Shown here: positions 1-5,849 of the stretch, one piece after another
Layout of the letters: each line of letters starts with the position of its first letter
Position numbering within the stretch: position 1 is the stretch's first letter
Source: Streptosporangiaceae bacterium
GTDB taxonomy: Bacteria > Actinomycetota > Actinomycetes > Streptosporangiales > Streptosporangiaceae
Reading direction: 5' to 3'
Length of the DNA stretch: 6,011 bases
Assembly (NCBI GenBank): GCA_030041195.1
Contig: JASHOI010000667.1
Span: 1 to 6,011, forward strand
The notes under the pieces: model-generated
Seen by the model: the letters and a program-made list of their open reading frames with translations, nothing else
What the model was told of the DNA's origin: nothing
The model's database searches: none
Translations under genes and position numbers: made by a program

Positions 1-329
1 AGGCGCCCGGCGGCGGGCGGATCGGCCGGGGCGCTGCGCCGCCGCGCGACGGGAATCCCCGCGGCATCGGCGAGCGGCAGCGGCCCTGCGGCCGGCCCGA
101 AGCCCCCGACGTGGTCGTACACCACGGACTCGAAGTGCTCGCGGCGGAACTGCCCGTCCCCGACCGCCGACATGCCCAGCCGGCGCTGCACGTGCAGGGC
201 CGCGACGACCGCTTCCTCCTCGGCCGCGGCGAGGGCCCCGGGTTCGCCCGCGGCCCGGGCGGCAAGCAGTTCGGGCGGCCTGACCAGGCTCCCGTGGTGG
301 TCGATGTGGTAACGGAAGTCGTCGGCCAT
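1..329 (-). CDS. MetE-like (cobalamin-independent methionine synthase II family) protein, N-terminal part
   Basis: The first 109 residues are visible; the gene continues past the left edge. The start reads MADDFRYHIDHHGSLVRPPE, and residues 57-63 read GDGQFRR. This His-x-GSL-x-RP opening followed by an (S/G)DG(E/Q)xRR strand is typical of stand-alone proteins related to the catalytic domain of MetE (UROD/MetE-like barrel superfamily). Family members move methyl or alkyl groups to a thiol using a zinc site; the zinc ligands lie further C-terminal and are not in this window. The usual annotation, 5-methyltetrahydropteroyltriglutamate-homocysteine methyltransferase, is probably too specific: members of this subgroup include alkyl or coenzyme M transferases, and many have unknown substrates. 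The ATG lies one base after the stop of the GlcG/HbpS-like gene (TGAGATG), with only a weak ribosome site (CAGGGCG), so translation is likely coupled to that gene. Family call is fairly sure; substrate is unknown. Confidence 0.75.
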   Translation of the reverse strand, partial: MADDFRYHIDHHGSLVRPPELLAARAAGEPGALAAAEEEAVVAALHVQRRLGMSAVGDGQFRREHFESVVYDHVGGFGPAAGPLPLADAAGIPVARRRSAPADPPAAGR

Positions 330-330
330 C

Positions 331-777
331 TCAGCGCGCCCTGCCGCCCGCCCACTGCGGGAAGTCGAGGTCGAAGCCGGCCGCCCGCACCACCTCGGTA
401 CAGATCCGCTCGTCTTCGTCCGGGCTGCCGCCCGAGATGCCGATCCCGCCCAGGATCGCGCCGTCGCGCTTGAGCGTGTAGCCGCCCTTGGTGGCGACGA
501 TCGGGCGCTGGCCCATTCGGCCCACCTGGGTGAAGAACACCGGATCGGACTGCCGCCAGTTCTCCAGCATCGCGGTCGGCCGCTGCATGACCGCCGCCGA
601 GTACGCCTTCGACAGCGCGATCTCCGGGGTCATCGGCCTGGCGCCGTCCATCCGCTCGACGAGCACCACGAAGCCGCCGTAGTCGACGACCGCGATGCTC
701 AGCGCCTTCCCCAGCTCATGGGCTTGCGCCCGGGCGCCGTCGACCAGAGTGCGGGCATCGGAGAAGGGCAGCGTCAT
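331..777 (-). CDS. GlcG/HbpS family (DUF336) heme-binding-like protein
   Basis: This complete 148-residue protein is the normal size for the GlcG/HbpS (DUF336, PF03928) fold. Visible family marks are the early strand SIAVVDYGGFVVLVERMDGA (residues about 27-46), the helix PEIALSKAYSAAVMQRPT (about 51-68), and the C-terminal GGIGISGGSPDEDE followed by a helix. No signal peptide or membrane segment is seen, so it should be cytoplasmic, unlike the secreted Streptomyces HbpS. HbpS binds heme and tunes a two-component system, while GlcG-type proteins sit in catabolic operons with unclear roles; no SenS/SenR-type genes appear here. The chosen ATG has no good Shine-Dalgarno sequence, but a plausible -10 hexamer ends 7 bases upstream, so the mRNA may be leaderless. 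The MetE-like gene follows after one base. Family assignment is strong; heme binding is not shown. Confidence 0.85.
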   Translation of the reverse strand: MTLPFSDARTLVDGARAQAHELGKALSIAVVDYGGFVVLVERMDGARPMTPEIALSKAYSAAVMQRPTAMLENWRQSDPVFFTQVGRMGQRPIVATKGGYTLKRDGAILGGIGISGGSPDEDERICTEVVRAAGFDLDFPQWAGGRAR

Positions 778-784
778 GCCGGCC

Positions 785-814
785 AGCGTATGGCGGGTCG
801 AACGGGGCGATCAA
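785..814 (-). promoter_or_regulatory. Possible sigma-70-type promoter giving a leaderless GlcG/HbpS transcript
   Basis: On the minus strand TTGATC (814-809) is followed after 18 bases by TACGCT (790-785), a reasonable -35/-10 pair for a housekeeping actinobacterial promoter. Transcription would begin about 7 bases after the -10, which is the A of the ATG at 777. Leaderless mRNAs are common in actinomycetes, and this would explain the missing Shine-Dalgarno. It is read by eye only; in GC-rich DNA such hexamers occur by chance, and the gene could instead be read from the upstream clp operon. Confidence 0.35.
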
Positions 815-823
815 CGGTTCGAC
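797..823. promoter_or_regulatory. Perfect 7-bp inverted repeat, operator candidate
   Basis: GTCGAAC (797-803) and GTTCGAC (817-823) are exact reverse complements separated by 13 bases, so the half-site centres are 20 bp apart, about two helical turns. The dyad covers the candidate -35 element and part of the spacer of the possible GlcG/HbpS promoter, where a repressor would act. A short hairpin is possible, but there is no T-run, so it is not a convincing terminator. The binding protein is unknown. Confidence 0.4.
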
Positions 824-840
824 GCGGCAGCGGGTGAACT

Positions 841-1158
841 CTAATGATTCGCGCTGAGGTCGGCCAGGCCGCTCAGGTCCACGCAGGTCATGCCGTGCGC
901 CCGGACGAACACCATGAGAACGGCGTCGCAGGTCGGGCACCGGGCCACGGTGCCCGGCGCCTGCAGGTAGACCATGAGCCGGGCCACGACGCTGGCGGTG
1001 CCGCAGGAGCCGCACCTGCCGGTCGCGGCGGTCATCTCCGCGCCGAAGACCTCGAGCAGCAGGCCGCCGATCGCGTTCCCGTCGAGGGCATCCAGGGTGT
1101 CCAGCGTGGTGCCCGAGCCGCCCGGCCGCGACCGCTCGCCGGGCTCAGTCGCCGGCAT
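841..1158 (-). CDS. DUF6510-type small zinc-ribbon protein
   Basis: This 105-residue protein has an LDGNAIGG segment (about 25-32), then EVFGAEMTAATGRCGSCG, a middle strand, and VARCPTCDAVLMVFV. Two CxxC pairs (C49/C52 and C74/C77) form a four-cysteine zinc ribbon, and the C-terminal VDLSGLADL matches the DUF6510 family as I recall it. No enzyme motif is present; such a protein could bind a partner or nucleic acid, but its function is unknown. The ATG at 1158 is chosen because GGAAGGAG lies 7 bases upstream (1173-1166) and because homology begins just after it; the reading frame stays open further upstream, overlapping the preceding gene. The start lies 14 bases inside the end of the sulfite oxidase-like gene, so the two should be translated from one mRNA. 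Start and family are well supported; role is not. Confidence 0.8.
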   Translation of the reverse strand: MPATEPGERSRPGGSGTTLDTLDALDGNAIGGLLLEVFGAEMTAATGRCGSCGTASVVARLMVYLQAPGTVARCPTCDAVLMVFVRAHGMTCVDLSGLADLSANH

Positions 1159-1747
1159 AGCGCTGCTCCTTCCACGGGTCACCGTAGTTGTTGTAGCCGT
1201 AGGACTCCCAGAAGCCCGGCACGTCATGATCGAGCAGTTCGAGCCGCCGCACCCACTTGGCGCTCTTCCAGAAATACAGGTGCGGGACGAGCAGCCGGGC
1301 CGGGCCGCCGTGCTCGGCCGCCAGCGGCTGGCCGCCGTAGCCGAAGGCCACCCACGCCTGACCGCCCAGCACGTCAGCGATCGGCAGGTTCGTGGTGTAG
1401 CCGCCGTCGCTGTGCGCGAGCAGGAACGTGCCGCCGTGGTCGACCTGGCCGAGCAGCGTGTCCAGGGCCACACCCTCCCACTTGGTGTCCAGCTTCGACC
1501 AGCGGGTCACGCAGTGGATGTCGGTGGTCACCGTCTCGGTGGGCAGCGCCCGGAACTCGTCCCAGGTCCAGCTCTTGGGAGTGGCGGCGCCGGTGATCGA
1601 CAAGGTCCAGTCCTGCAGCGCCGTCCGGGGCGTCGGCCCGGCCGACAACACCGGGAAGTCGGATGTCACGTACTGCCCGGGCGGAACCCGGCTCGGATCC
1701 GCATCGGGCGCGTGGCGACGGTGAAATCCTCGCGACACTGGGCTCAT
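1145..1747 (-). CDS. Sulfite oxidase-like molybdopterin-dependent oxidoreductase (YuiH type)
   Basis: This 200-residue protein is a single oxidoreductase molybdopterin-binding domain. The opening SRGFHRR...VPPGQYVTSDFPVLSAGPTP, the DIHCVTRWSKLD segment with the expected molybdenum-ligating cysteine C79, the EHGGPARLLVPHLYFWKSAK cofactor-binding stretch (about 145-164) and the ending GFWESYGYNNYGDPWKEQRY are all characteristic. It lacks the cytochrome b5 domain and dimerisation domain of animal sulfite oxidase and the Tat signal peptide of MsrP, so it is predicted cytoplasmic. Its substrate is unknown; sulfite oxidation should not be assumed. Its ATG overlaps the clp stop codon as ATGA, with AGGAGGG 12 bases upstream (1766-1760), a somewhat long spacing that fits translational coupling. 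The DUF6510-type gene follows with overlap. No electron-transfer partner gene is visible in the window. Confidence 0.9.
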   Translation of the reverse strand: MSPVSRGFHRRHAPDADPSRVPPGQYVTSDFPVLSAGPTPRTALQDWTLSITGAATPKSWTWDEFRALPTETVTTDIHCVTRWSKLDTKWEGVALDTLLGQVDHGGTFLLAHSDGGYTTNLPIADVLGGQAWVAFGYGGQPLAAEHGGPARLLVPHLYFWKSAKWVRRLELLDHDVPGFWESYGYNNYGDPWKEQRYAGD

Positions 1748-4398
1748 ATCCGGTCAGCACCCTCCTGTGACGGCACATTCTGAGTCTGCCGCTCGCCGTC
1801 GGTAAAGGCCAGCCGGCCGTCCTGCACGTAGACGGTGACCTGCTGGCCCGCCGTGATCTTCCCGTCCAGCAGCCGCCGGGAAAGCTGGTTGTCCACCTCG
1901 CGCTGGATTGTCCGCCGCATCGGCCGGGCACCGAACTCGGGCTGGTAGCCGTGCTCGGCGATCCAGTCCACCGCCTCCGCGGTGAACTCCACGATCACGT
2001 CCTGGGCGTGCATCCGGCGCCGTGTCTCCTCCAGCAGCAGCTCGGTGACCTGGCGCAGCTCGGCCCGGTCCAGCTGGCGGAAGACGATGATCTCGTCGAT
2101 CCGGTTCAGGAACTCGGGCCGGAACGACTCGCGCAGCCTGCGCATGAGCTGGTCCGCCACCGCGTCCTGCTGTCCGGACGCGGAGCTTGCCGCTGGCCCG
2201 GCGAAGCCGAGCGCGCTGCCGCGCCGGGTGATCAGGTCGGAGCCCAGGTTGCTGGTCATGATCAGGACGGTGTTCTTGAAATCCACGGTCCTGCCCTGGC
2301 CGTCGGTGAGCCGGCCGTCGTCGAGGATCTGCAGCAGGATGTTGAACACGTCCGGGTGGGCCTTCTCGATCTCGTCGAGCAGTATCACCGAATAGGGGCG
2401 GCGGCGCACCGCCTCGGTGAGCTGGCCGGCTTCCTCATAGCCCACGTAGCCGGGCGGCGCGCCGACGAGCCGGCTCACCGTGTGCCGTTCCGAGAACTCG
2501 CTCATGTCCAGCCGGATCATCCGGCTGTCCGAGCCGAACAGCGCCTCGGCCAGGGCACGCGCCAGCTCGGTCTTGCCCACGCCGGTGGGGCCGAGGAACA
2601 GGAAGCTGCCCACCGGGCGCTGCGGGTCGCCGAGCCCGGCGCGGGACCGGCGGACCGCCTCGGCGACCGCGGCGACGGCCTCGTCCTGGCCGACGACCCG
2701 CCCGTGCAGGTTCTGCTCCAGCCGCAGCAGCCGGTCCTTCTCCTCCTCGGTGAGCTGGTGCACCGGGATGCCGGTGGCCCGGGCCACCACCTCGGCGATG
2801 TCGGCGGCGCCGACCTCGGGAACCTCGGACTGCTCGGCACCGGACCGGTCTGGCCGCGCCATCCGCTCGATCTCCTGCCGGATCTCGCCGATCTGATCCC
2901 GCAGCTGGGACGCCCGCTCGTACTGCTCGTTGGCCACCGCCTGATCCTTGTCCCGCTGCAGCTCGTCCGCCCGCCGCTCCATGTTGCGCAGGTCGGTTCC
3001 GGGCGTCCCCGAGCGCAGCCGGACCCGGGCGCCGGCCTGGTCGATGAGGTCGATCGCCTTGTCCGGCAGGAAGCGGTCGGTGATGTACCGGTCGGAGAGC
3101 TCGGCGGCGGCGACCAGCGCCTCGTCGGAGTAGCGGACCTGGTGGTGGGCCTCGTACCGGTCCCGCAGCCCGCGCAGAATCCCGATCGTGTCGTCCACGG
3201 TCGGCTCCGGCACCAGGATCGGCTGGAACCTGCGGGCCAGCGCCGCGTCCCGCTCGATGTTCTTGCGGTATTCGTCGAGCGTCGTGGCGCCGATCACGTG
3301 CAGCTCGCCGCGGGCAAGGGCCGGCTTGAGCATGTTGCCCGCGTCCATCCCGCCCTCGCTGCCGGCCCCGGCACCGACGATCGTGTGCAGCTCGTCGATG
3401 AACACGATCAGCTCGCTGGCGTGCTCGCGGATCTCGTCGACGATCCGCTTCACCCGCTCCTCGAAGTCGCCGCGGTAGCGGGTGCCGGCCACCACGCCGG
3501 ACAGCTCGAGCTGCACGACGCGGCCGCCGGCCAGGGTCTGCGGGACGTCGTCGTCCACGATGCGCTGGGCGATGCCCTCAACGATCGCGGTCTTGCCCAC
3601 CCCGGCCTCGCCGATCAGCACCGGGTTGTTCTTGGTGCGCCGGGACAGCACCTCCACGGTCTGGTCGATCTCGTCGTCGCGGCCGATGACCGGGTCGATC
3701 CGGCCCTCCCTGGCCAGGGCGGTCAAGTCGCGGCCGAACTCATCCAGCGTCGGCGTGGCCGACCGGCCGCCGGATCCGGGCGGGCCGGCCTGCCCGGGCG
3801 GCAGGCCCTGGGCAAGCAGCGCCGCCCGGAGCGCCTCCGGGGTCACCCGCGCCGCTGACAGCATCCGGCCGGCCCCGGATTCCGGGTTCACCGCCAGCGC
3901 GAACAGGATGTGCTCGGGCCCGATGTAGGTCGACCCGAGCGAGCGCGAGATCTGGTGCGCGTCAAGCAGCGCGCGCTTCGCGCCGGGGGTGAGCTGCGGC
4001 GGCCCGTTGCCAGCGCCGCCGGGCTTGGCGCCAGTGCCCGCAGCGGAAGTACCCGCGGCAGCGCCAGTACCCGGGGCCGGAGCCCTGGGTTCCTGCCCGT
4101 CGGCCTCGCGGGCGAGCGCGGCCGGATCGGCCCCGGCGCGTGCCAGCAGCTGCCGGGTGGGCTCGAGCGTGGCCGCCGCCCAGAGCAGGTGCTTGGTGCC
4201 CAGGTCAGCGCCACCCTGCTCGGTAGCATGAGCAGCGGCCGCGCCCACCAGATCCCGGGCCGGCCCGCTCATCAGCCGCGTGATGTCGACGCGCTGGGCC
4301 GGGCGCGGCTGTCCGCTGCCAGCGCCGTAGAGGCGCGCAAGGAACTCGTCGAACGGGCTGGAGCCGAAACCCTCGGGACCATAAAAGCCGCTGCTCAT
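1744..4398 (-). CDS. ClpC-like double AAA+ Clp ATPase (HSP100 unfoldase)
   Basis: This 884-residue protein unfolds proteins using ATP. Order: a short lead with [13 protein letters not shown] (13-25), Clp N repeat 1 (about 38-98), a Gly/Ala/Pro linker (about 101-135), Clp N repeat 2 (about 136-198), AAA+ D1, a short middle domain, AAA+ D2 and a C-terminal small domain. D1 has Walker A GEAGVGKT (263-270), Walker B with D335/E336 and pore tyrosine Y308. D2 has GPTGVGKT (603-610), D675/E676, the GYVG pore loop (650-653), sensor N717 and sensor-2 GAR (823-825). The middle domain is short, with a UVR-like [10 protein letters not shown] (491-500), as in ClpC and not the long ClpB coil. LGF at 730-732 sits where ClpC/ClpA carry the ClpP-docking loop, so it probably feeds ClpP. 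The ATG at 4398 is preferred over an in-frame ATG 28 codons upstream, because GGAGG lies 7 bases before it and the family N-terminus begins here. It is probably a ClpC paralogue, not the essential housekeeping ClpC1. Confidence 0.92.
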   Translation of the reverse strand: MSSGFYGPEGFGSSPFDEFLARLYGAGSGQPRPAQRVDITRLMSGPARDLVGAAAAHATEQGGADLGTKHLLWAAATLEPTRQLLARAGADPAALAREADGQEPRAPAPGTGAAAGTSAAGTGAKPGGAGNGPPQLTPGAKRALLDAHQISRSLGSTYIGPEHILFALAVNPESGAGRMLSAARVTPEALRAALLAQGLPPGQAGPPGSGGRSATPTLDEFGRDLTALAREGRIDPVIGRDDEIDQTVEVLSRRTKNNPVLIGEAGVGKTAIVEGIAQRIVDDDVPQTLAGGRVVQLELSGVVAGTRYRGDFEERVKRIVDEIREHASELIVFIDELHTIVGAGAGSEGGMDAGNMLKPALARGELHVIGATTLDEYRKNIERDAALARRFQPILVPEPTVDDTIGILRGLRDRYEAHHQVRYSDEALVAAAELSDRYITDRFLPDKAIDLIDQAGARVRLRSGTPGTDLRNMERRADELQRDKDQAVANEQYERASQLRDQIGEIRQEIERMARPDRSGAEQSEVPEVGAADIAEVVARATGIPVHQLTEEEKDRLLRLEQNLHGRVVGQDEAVAAVAEAVRRSRAGLGDPQRPVGSFLFLGPTGVGKTELARALAEALFGSDSRMIRLDMSEFSERHTVSRLVGAPPGYVGYEEAGQLTEAVRRRPYSVILLDEIEKAHPDVFNILLQILDDGRLTDGQGRTVDFKNTVLIMTSNLGSDLITRRGSALGFAGPAASSASGQQDAVADQLMRRLRESFRPEFLNRIDEIIVFRQLDRAELRQVTELLLEETRRRMHAQDVIVEFTAEAVDWIAEHGYQPEFGARPMRRTIQREVDNQLSRRLLDGKITAGQQVTVYVQDGRLAFTDGERQTQNVPSQEGADRI
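3993..4098 (-). other. Low-complexity linker coding region splitting the Clp N-domain
   Basis: This segment encodes roughly residues 101-135 of the Clp ATPase, almost only Gly, Ala, Pro, Thr and Ser. It sits between the two N-domain repeats, which in standard ClpC directly adjoin. It is in frame and has no stop, so it is a flexible linker, not a break in the gene. Confidence 0.7.
4028..4072. repeat. Imperfect short repeats in the Clp linker
   Basis: GCGCCAGTGCCC (4028-4039) recurs with one change as GCGCCAGTACCC (4061-4072), and a partial copy, AGTACCC, lies at 4048-4054. Spacings of the AGTRCCC core are 15 and 18 bases, both multiples of three, so each copy encodes a similar Gly-Thr-(Gly/Ser)-Ala unit. 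This suggests the linker grew by slippage or duplication in frame. It is short, and in GC-rich coding DNA part of the similarity may be chance. Confidence 0.4.
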
Positions 4399-4405
4399 CG
4401 CGAAT

Positions 4406-4410
4406 CCTCC
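4406..4410 (-). promoter_or_regulatory. Ribosome binding site that fixes the Clp ATPase start
   Basis: The minus strand reads GGGGGAGGATTCGCG then ATG; the GGAGG core is 7 bases from the ATG at 4398. The alternative upstream ATG at 4482 has no comparable site and would add 28 residues unlike the family. Confidence 0.75.
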
Positions 4411-4482
4411 CCCGTATGGACGCGATGCGGATGTGCATGCTCTCGAAGCCCTACCCGATATGGCCGGGCCGGCCACTCCCAA

Positions 4483-4498
4483 GGTTCCGGGGCGAACC
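4483..4498. promoter_or_regulatory. GGTTC-N6-GAACC inverted repeat, possible ClgR-type operator
   Basis: GGTTC (4483-4487) and GAACC (4494-4498) are exact reverse complements around CGGGGC. The right half, GCGAAC, resembles a half-site of ClgR, the activator of clp genes in actinomycetes; the left half, GTTCC, departs from it. The repeat lies directly upstream of the tentative clp -35 box, where an activator would bind. It is also between the possible -35 and -10 for the dehydrogenase, where binding would repress. This is a by-eye match only. Confidence 0.35.
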
Positions 4499-4571
4499 GG
4501 GTATACGCCGACGAACCAGCACGGGCGAATCCGGGTTCCGGCCGCTAACCTCGGTCTGGAAGGGAAGCGGC

Positions 4572-5849
4572 GTGGACTTCGAGATCCCGGCAGACCTGGC
4601 GAGCTACCTCGGCGAGCTTGACGAATTCATCGAGCGTGAGATCCGCCCGCTGGAGCAGCAGGACGACAACATCCGGTTCTTCGATTACCGGCGCGAGGAC
4701 GCGCGCACAGACTGGGACCGGGGCGGGCTGCCGAACCGGCAATGGGAGGAACTGCTCGCCGAGGCGCGCCGGCGGGCGGACGCGGCCGGGCACTACCGGT
4801 ACGCGTTCCCGGCCTCGTACGGCGGCAGGGACGGCACGAACCTGGGCATGGCCGTGATCCGCGAGCACCTGGCGGCCAAGGGCCTCGGGCTGCACTGTGA
4901 CCTGCAGAACGAGCACATGATCGTCGGCAACAACGTCGGGCTGCTGCTGATGATCCACTACGGTTCGCCGGAGCAGCGCGCGGAATGGGCCGAGGACCTG
5001 GCCGCCGGCCGGAGGGGGTTCGCGTTCGGGATCACCGAGCCGGCGCACGGCTCGGACGCCACGTTCATGGAGACCACGGCGGTGAAGGCGGGAGGCGGGG
5101 CAGGCTGGGTGATCAACGGGGAGAAGACCTGGAACACCGGCGTGCACGCCGCCTCGCACGACCTGATCTTCGCCCGCACCGGCGGCCGGCCCGGCGACGC
5201 CGACGGGATCACCGCGTTCCTGACGCCGGTCACCGCGCCCGGCTTCACCGTCGAGGAGTACCTGTGGACGTTCAACATGCCGACCGACCACGCTCGGGTG
5301 AGCCTGCGTGACGTCCGGGTGCCGGACAGCGCGATCTTCGGCGGCGAGGGCCGCGGTCTGCAGGTCGTGCAGTACTTCTTCAACGAGAACCGGATCCGGC
5401 AGGCCGCCTCCAGCCTCGGCGCCGCCCAGTACTGCGTGACCGAGTCGGTGGCCTACGCCACGCAGCGCAAGCCGTTCGGCAAGCCGCTCGCGGCCAACCA
5501 GGCGATCCAGTTCCCGCTGGTCGAGCTCCAGACCCAGTGCGAGATGCTGCGCGCGCTGATCCACAAGACCGCCTGGCTGATGGACACCTACGGCCCGTTC
5601 TCGGCCTCCGACAAGGTGTCGATGTGCAACTACTGGGCGAACCGGCTGTGCTGCGACGCCGCCGACCGGGCGATGCAGGTGCACGGCGGACTCGGCTACT
5701 CCCGGCACAAGCCGTTCGAGCACATTTACCGGCATCACCGCAGGTACCGCATTACCGAGGGAACAGAGGAGATCCAGATGCGCCGGGTCGCCGGGTACAT
5801 GTTCGGATACATGCACCAGCGCGCCCCCAAGGGGGTCAGCGAGAGCTGA
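4572..5849 (+). CDS. Acyl-CoA dehydrogenase family protein
   Basis: This 425-residue FAD enzyme is complete and of normal family length. It would oxidise an acyl-CoA to the trans-2-enoyl-CoA and pass electrons to electron-transfer flavoprotein. The helical N-terminal domain spans about 1-145, the beta domain holds FGITEPAHGSDAT (152-164) and INGEKTWNTG (181-190), and the C-terminal helical domain holds RKPFGKPLAANQAIQFPL (299-316) and QVHGGLGYS (369-377). YRITEGTEEIQ (392-402) places E396 at the catalytic-base position of medium-chain enzymes. GTG at 4572 is chosen because GGAAGGGA (4558-4565) lies 6 bases upstream and homology begins at DFEIPADL; the open frame extends 52 codons further up, but into the divergent promoter region with no family resemblance. 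The next gene, an APH-like kinase, overlaps by one base, which suggests an ACAD10/11-like pair acting on hydroxylated or unusual acyl chains. Substrate is not determined. Confidence 0.92.
   Translation: MDFEIPADLASYLGELDEFIEREIRPLEQQDDNIRFFDYRREDARTDWDRGGLPNRQWEELLAEARRRADAAGHYRYAFPASYGGRDGTNLGMAVIREHLAAKGLGLHCDLQNEHMIVGNNVGLLLMIHYGSPEQRAEWAEDLAAGRRGFAFGITEPAHGSDATFMETTAVKAGGGAGWVINGEKTWNTGVHAASHDLIFARTGGRPGDADGITAFLTPVTAPGFTVEEYLWTFNMPTDHARVSLRDVRVPDSAIFGGEGRGLQVVQYFFNENRIRQAASSLGAAQYCVTESVAYATQRKPFGKPLAANQAIQFPLVELQTQCEMLRALIHKTAWLMDTYGPFSASDKVSMCNYWANRLCCDAADRAMQVHGGLGYSRHKPFEHIYRHHRRYRITEGTEEIQMRRVAGYMFGYMHQRAPKGVSES

Larger units (their letters stand above)
4399..4571. promoter_or_regulatory. 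Divergent intergenic promoter region (Clp ATPase / acyl-CoA dehydrogenase)
   Basis: This 173-bp gap must hold the promoters for both transcription units. For the leftward clp gene, TTGGGA (4482-4477) and TATCGG (4460-4455) with a 16-base spacer are a weak -35/-10 candidate. For the rightward gene, TATACG at 4502-4507 could be a -10, but no good -35 lies upstream. I saw no HAIR (CTTGAGT-N7-ACTCAAG) or CIRCE heat-shock operator. GGTTC or GAACC pentamers occur four times, at 4483, 4494, 4513 and 4534. Promoter positions are tentative; that promoters lie here follows from gene orientation. Confidence 0.55.

Noticed and set aside
797..823. The 7-bp dyad as an intrinsic terminator of the clp operon
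   Set aside because: The 13-nt loop is large and no T-run follows either arm, so an operator reading is preferred.
716..1015. A 99-codon minus-strand frame spanning the gap before the GlcG/HbpS gene
   Set aside because: It overlaps the DUF6510-type and GlcG/HbpS genes in another frame and looks like no known protein.
844..1783. Two long plus-strand frames over the sulfite oxidase-like and DUF6510-type genes
   Set aside because: Both are antisense to well-recognised proteins and have Arg/Ala/Pro-rich, motif-free products.
1951..3858. A 635-codon open frame on the plus strand antisense to the Clp ATPase gene
   Set aside because: It is a GC-rich shadow: the minus-strand frame encodes an unmistakable AAA+ protein, while this one gives a Leu/Val/Asp/Gly-rich product with no recognisable motif.
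4416..4571. A 52-codon N-terminal extension of the acyl-CoA dehydrogenase
   Set aside because: It lies in the divergent promoter region with no family similarity, while the GTG at 4572 has a well-spaced ribosome site and begins where family homology begins.
4399..4571. HspR (HAIR) or CIRCE heat-shock operators expected near a clp gene
   Set aside because: No CTTGAGT/ACTCAAG pair or TTAGCACTC/GAGTGCTAA pair was found in this interval on either strand.
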